The translations under genes were made by a program, and so were the position numbers. Shown in pieces: positions 60,577 through 64,000 of a stretch of DNA of 64,000 nucleotides (positions within the stretch are counted from its first letter, which is position 1; each line of letters starts with the position of its first letter). The stretch covers positions 1,358,924 to 1,422,923 of the forward strand of contig NZ_AHWA01000004.1 of assembly GCF_000247645.1 (NCBI RefSeq), in the 5' to 3' direction. The notes beneath the pieces were generated by a model. The model had not been told where the DNA came from. It ran no database searches and was given only the letters and a program-made list of their open reading frames with translations. This stretch comes from Salinibacterium sp. PAMC 21357. GTDB lineage: Bacteria > Actinomycetota > Actinomycetes > Actinomycetales > Microbacteriaceae.

Positions 60577-62154
60577 ATGAAGCGAAATCACTTCACCCTT
60601 ACCGCCGCCGTCAGCACGTTCTTGATTGGCAGCGTGCTGTTGGCGGGATGCACGACGGCAGTTGAGACTCCCGCCGTCACCTCCAGCGTGACCGCCGAGA
60701 TCGGCGACGCGAACGTCGGCCTGAATCTGGGACCTGTTGCGACAGAAGTCCTGGCGGCGAATTCAAATTCAACGACCACCAACGACGACGAGTGGACCCT
60801 CGATGGCGCCGTTTCGATCGCCCTCGACGGCCCCACGGCGACTACCGACGGTGATGGCGTGAGCGTCGACGGCTCCACGATCACCATTAGCGCAGCTGGA
60901 ACCTACATTCTCTCGGGGCAGTTCGATGGCCAAGTAGTCGTCGACACCGACGATGAAGCTGTCGTTGCCCTCGTGCTCGATGGCGCCGAAATCTCCAGCT
61001 CAACAAGTGCCGCGATCGCGGTCGCTAACGCCGAAGACGTGGTCGTCTCCCTCAGCGGCGCCAACACGCTTTCCTCCACCGGAGACGACGCCGACTACAA
61101 CGCCGCGCTCTTCAGTGACGCCGACCTCACCATCTCGGGCGACGGATCGCTCACGGTGAGCAGCGCGGTCAACGACGGCATCACAAGCCACGACGATCTC
61201 GTCATCCTCTCGGGTGACATCACGGTCACCGCCGGCGATGACGGTCTGCGCGGCAAAGATTCGCTGACCGTCGAAGGCGGCACGGTTACGGTGGCTGCCG
61301 GCGGCGATGCTCTCAAGTCAGACAACGAAGAAGACGAGACGCGCGGCTATGTGTATATCGCGGGCGGCATTGTTGACCTCACTGCGACGGATGACGGAGT
61401 TCAAGCCGCGACTGACATCGTGATCGCCGGTGGATCAACGACGCTCGCGGCAGAAGATGACGGTCTCAAATCCGAAGTCAACATCGTGATCTCGGGCGGT
61501 GGAACTGCTGTCACGAACTCTTACGAAGGCATCGAGTCGTACTACATCACGATCGAGGGCGGCGCGCTCGCCGTCAACGCAAGCGATGACGGAATCAACG
61601 CGACGAGCGGCACCAGCACCACCACCGACATCGGCGGCGTCGTCGAAGCGGATGACGGAGCAATGGTGGCGATCACCGGCGGCGAGACCACGGTCAACTC
61701 TGCCGGCGACGGAATCGACTCCAACGGTTCCATGCTCGTGACGGGCGGCACCACCACGGTGTTCGGTTCGTCAGAAGACCGTGAGGGTGCGCTCGATGCG
61801 AACGGCACCATCGTGGTCGAGAGTGGAACAGTCCTGGCGATCGGTATGACCTTCATGGCTACTGCGCCTGAATCGTCTTCGACTCAGGGATGGGTGAGTG
61901 CGTCGCTCGAGCAGGCTTACGCCGCTGACCAGAACGTGCAGGTGCTCGATAGCAGTGGCACAGTGATTGCCGAATTCACCTCGATTAAGTCGTTCCAATC
62001 GGTCGTGTTATCGGATGCTGCCATCACGAACGGTGACACCTACACGGTCACAGTCAACGGCGAGACTGCCGGAACCGTGACCGCGGGAGTCGCCGCAGCG
62101 GGTAGCGAAGGCACTGGTGGCGGAGCGCCCGGCGGGGGAGCGCCTCGCCCGTAA
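60577..62154 (+). CDS. carbohydrate-binding DUF4353 lipoprotein, beta-helix
   Basis: 525 residues. Signal peptide with lipobox VLLAGC (about residue 25). Next a DUF4353 unit: VSVDGSTITISAAGTYILSG, QVVVDTDDEAVVALVLDGAE, and then many Asp/Gly-rich turns of the form ATDDGVQAATDIVIAGGSTT that build a right-handed beta-helix and probably bind calcium. A Gly/Pro-rich tail ends it. AGAGGAGC precedes ATG 60577; longer frames run upstream without a signal. Extracellular carbohydrate binding is inferred from the family label only. Confidence 0.8.
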   Translation: MKRNHFTLTAAVSTFLIGSVLLAGCTTAVETPAVTSSVTAEIGDANVGLNLGPVATEVLAANSNSTTTNDDEWTLDGAVSIALDGPTATTDGDGVSVDGSTITISAAGTYILSGQFDGQVVVDTDDEAVVALVLDGAEISSSTSAAIAVANAEDVVVSLSGANTLSSTGDDADYNAALFSDADLTISGDGSLTVSSAVNDGITSHDDLVILSGDITVTAGDDGLRGKDSLTVEGGTVTVAAGGDALKSDNEEDETRGYVYIAGGIVDLTATDDGVQAATDIVIAGGSTTLAAEDDGLKSEVNIVISGGGTAVTNSYEGIESYYITIEGGALAVNASDDGINATSGTSTTTDIGGVVEADDGAMVAITGGETTVNSAGDGIDSNGSMLVTGGTTTVFGSSEDREGALDANGTIVVESGTVLAIGMTFMATAPESSSTQGWVSASLEQAYAADQNVQVLDSSGTVIAEFTSIKSFQSVVLSDAAITNGDTYTVTVNGETAGTVTAGVAAAGSEGTGGGAPGGGAPRP

Positions 62155-62278
62155 TCTGAAGCAGCAGCGGTTGCCGCCAGCGTTCGCCCTCGTGGCGTTC
62201 GCTGAGCGGCAGCCGCTGTTTTGTTGTCCCTCTCAGGCGACGGTGACAGGCTGGACCCACTGACGAAAGAGGATTCTG

Positions 62279-63061
62279 ATGAACGACTATCCAGGAATGA
62301 TTTCCGAGAAGAACCTCATCCAGCCTGTCCCGCGTCGTATCCGCGGCTACTTCGCGGGCGAACTCATCTTTGACACCACTCAGGCGATTTACGTCTGGGA
62401 GTGGTCGCCGTATCCGCAGTACTACATCCCCATTGATGACGTGAATGATGATCTGCTTGTCGATGAGGAGAAGGAGAAGCACGAGTCGCGCGGCACCTAT
62501 ATGCGGCTCGGCCTGAAGTCAGGAGAGCGCGAGCATCCGGCGGCCGCCAAGCTATTCTCGGATGATTCGCTGGCGGGGCTGGCCGGCATGGTGCGTTTCG
62601 AGTGGGATGCTCTCGACTCTTGGTTCGAAGAGGACGAGCAGATCTTCGTTCATCCTCGAAGCCCCTATGTTCGAGTGGATGCGGTACGTTCGACCCGCAC
62701 AGTTCGAGTCGAACTCGACGGGGCCGTTCTTGCCGAGTCATCGTCTCCGGTCATGGTCTATGAAACTGGTTTGCCGACGAGGTATTACCTCAATCGCACG
62801 GAGGTGAACTTCGAGCACCTCGTGCCCAACGACACCGTCACCGAGTGCCCCTATAAGGGAACGACCACCGATTACTGGTCAGTGGAGGTGGGCGACACGG
62901 TTCACGACGATCTGGCGTGGTCGTATTCGTTCCCCACGCGACAGCTGTTGCCGATCACCGGCCTTGTGGCGTTCTACAACGAGAAGGTCGACATCTTCAT
63001 CGATGGCGTCGAGCTCACGCAGGCCAAGACGCACTTCTTCCCGTCCACGCCCGCGAGCTAA
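62279..63061 (+). CDS. DUF427 domain protein, two copies in tandem
   Basis: 260 residues. Two DUF427 units are seen: about residues 20-120 (VPRRIRGYFAGELIFDTTQAIYVWEW, YYIPIDDVNDDLL) and 140-250 (VRVELDGAVLAESSSPVMVYETGLPTRYYLNRTEV, CPYKGTTTDYWSVEVGDTVHDDLAW). The CPYKG and WSY motifs are the family hallmark. Function unknown. AAAGAGGA precedes ATG 62279. 11 bp separate it from the NnrE gene. Confidence 0.85.
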   Translation: MNDYPGMISEKNLIQPVPRRIRGYFAGELIFDTTQAIYVWEWSPYPQYYIPIDDVNDDLLVDEEKEKHESRGTYMRLGLKSGEREHPAAAKLFSDDSLAGLAGMVRFEWDALDSWFEEDEQIFVHPRSPYVRVDAVRSTRTVRVELDGAVLAESSSPVMVYETGLPTRYYLNRTEVNFEHLVPNDTVTECPYKGTTTDYWSVEVGDTVHDDLAWSYSFPTRQLLPITGLVAFYNEKVDIFIDGVELTQAKTHFFPSTPAS

Positions 63062-63072
63062 GAAAGCCCGTT

Positions 63073-63807
63073 GTGACTGCAGCTTCCTTTCGAACGGATG
63101 CCGGACTCATCGTGCCCGCGATCACGACGGCGCAGATGCGCGAGGTCGATCGAGTAGCGGTCGATGAGCTGGGGCCAAACCTCTATCAAATGATGGAGAA
63201 CGCCGGCCGCAATCTTGCTTCTCTCTGCGTGGAGCTGCTCGGTGATCAGTGGCCGTCTGCGCTGATCGTGGTGCTGGCCGGAACCGGCGGCAACGGCGGC
63301 GGCGGAATCTGCGCCGCCCGCCACCTGGCCAACCACGGTGGCACCGTCACGCTGGTGATCTCGAACCCGTCGCGCCTCGAGGGCGTACCGGCCGAGCAAC
63401 TCGCGCTCTATCGCGCCACTGGCGCACGAGTTGCGACGGTCGCTGACCTCGACACCGCGGATGCGGAGCTGCTCGTCGATGCCGTGTTGGGCTACAGCCT
63501 CAGTGGTGCACCGCACGGGGCAGCTGCCGAACTCATCAGATGGATGTCGCGCCACCCCGCCCCGGTCGTCTCTCTCGACATCCCCTCCGGGGTCGACTCC
63601 ACGACCGCAGTAGCGCCAGGTGATCACGTCTCCGCGACGCACACGATGACTCTCGCCGTTCCGAAGACGGGGTTGGATGCCGAAGCTGTCGGATCTCTCT
63701 GGCTGGCGGATATAGGCATTCCCCGTGAGGTTTATCGGCGAGTGGGTATTGAGTTGCCTCCGGCACTCTTCACTCCGGGATATCGCGTGCGACTTCAGAC
63801 ATCCTAA
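63073..63807 (+). CDS. nnrE: NAD(P)H-hydrate epimerase (YjeF N-terminal domain)
   Basis: 244 residues. VPAITTAQMREVDRVAVDELGP opens the YjeF_N fold; VVLAGTGGNGGGGICAARHL is the NAD-binding glycine loop and SLDIPSGVDSTTA the conserved catalytic aspartate segment. It epimerises R-NAD(P)HX for repair by the dehydratase. The C-terminal kinase-like dehydratase (YjeF_C) half is not present in this gene. GTG 63073 is used because it stands just before the family start; the frame is open further upstream inside the DUF427 gene. Confidence 0.85.
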   Translation: MTAASFRTDAGLIVPAITTAQMREVDRVAVDELGPNLYQMMENAGRNLASLCVELLGDQWPSALIVVLAGTGGNGGGGICAARHLANHGGTVTLVISNPSRLEGVPAEQLALYRATGARVATVADLDTADAELLVDAVLGYSLSGAPHGAAAELIRWMSRHPAPVVSLDIPSGVDSTTAVAPGDHVSATHTMTLAVPKTGLDAEAVGSLWLADIGIPREVYRRVGIELPPALFTPGYRVRLQTS

Positions 63808-64000
63808 ACACAGTGTTTTGGGGGCCTCATTTTTGCGACACGCCCGGGATGTGGGCGGTGTTGGCGAGGGGGGCAAAATGCACGTAATGTTTCCTCTTGT
63901 CACCCCAAAGGTGCGGAAGTCCCGGGCAGTTCTGCTGCTAGGTTTCCGGCCTCAAGTGGGGGCCACCATTCTGAGACTGCCAAGGCACACAGGGGATAGG
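63808..64000. other. intergenic tail of the window
   Basis: No gene, stem-loop with T-run or repeat that I can support. Confidence 0.4.

Overview
The window is a high-GC actinobacterial chromosome segment, most likely from the family Microbacteriaceae. The grounds are the gene repertoire (long-form GAPDH, DUF6153/DUF305 copper genes, WXG100 proteins, DUF1800/DUF1501 pair), frequent GTG starts, leaderless-looking genes and actinobacterial TANNNT -10 boxes. No genus can be fixed from the sequence alone.

Left part (1-18407), ordinary metabolic chromosome. The 3' end of a DUF1800 gene and a DUF1501 Tat-signal protein are followed by a ThuA-like protein and a galactoside utilisation locus: ROK regulator, two ABC permeases, a lipoprotein binding protein, GH36 alpha-galactosidase, FadR-type regulator, SDR dehydrogenase and a convergent galactonate-dehydratase-like enolase-superfamily gene. 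Then come a long-form GAPDH, a 2OG-Fe(II) oxygenase and a translationally coupled trio (Gfo/Idh/MocA, FAH hydrolase, SDR) that resembles the lower part of the non-phosphorylative L-fucose pathway.

Middle part (18494-about 43951), an integration hotspot at a tRNA-Arg(ACG) gene. The last 47 bp of this tRNA recur exactly at 34242 and 41211, diverged at 18752, truncated at 43930 and badly decayed at 25131. Several copies carry conserved flanking arms with short direct repeats of the type bound by tyrosine integrases. I find no integrase gene. The parts between repeats are: a cell-envelope segment (DUF6153, two M23 peptidases, Lgt, a frameshifted multicopper oxidase); a copper-resistance cluster (APC permease, BNR lipoprotein, DUF305, DUF6153, CopB-type ATPase, CopZ-like protein, CsoR with its operator, a multicopper oxidase broken by two in-frame TGA codons, SHOCT protein); a decayed conjugative-element fragment (truncated VirD4/TraG, a frameshifted small gene, a DUF4913-like gene) with a giant cutinase/VWA/Ig secreted protein; and a small segment with a membrane protein, an ABM monooxygenase, an HsmA-like fragment and a Fic AMP-transferase with a perfect palindrome upstream.

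Directly after the last att remnant (44018-46630) lies a five-gene cluster: WXG100 protein, YbaB-like protein, EspC-like protein, a larger WXG-type protein with hydrophobic C-terminus, and a multi-TM protein whose diverged twin sits next to the intact att site at 41211. This is the best candidate here for a little-described system, possibly a type VII secretion-type effector and immunity module.

Right part (47289-59024) is a sulfoquinovose catabolic locus of the sulfo-EMP type: YihS-like isomerase, YihV-like kinase, YihT-like aldolase, an aldehyde dehydrogenase fitting sulfolactaldehyde oxidation, a TauE/SafE exporter, an ABC importer, two DeoR regulators and a Gfo/Idh/MocA protein that could be an NAD-dependent sulfoquinovosidase. 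Two divergent promoter regions share one operator architecture, TGTT-N8-AACA-N5-TGTTC. The window ends with an HsmA-family protein, a dienelactone hydrolase-family protein, a DUF4353 lipoprotein, a DUF427 protein and NAD(P)HX epimerase.
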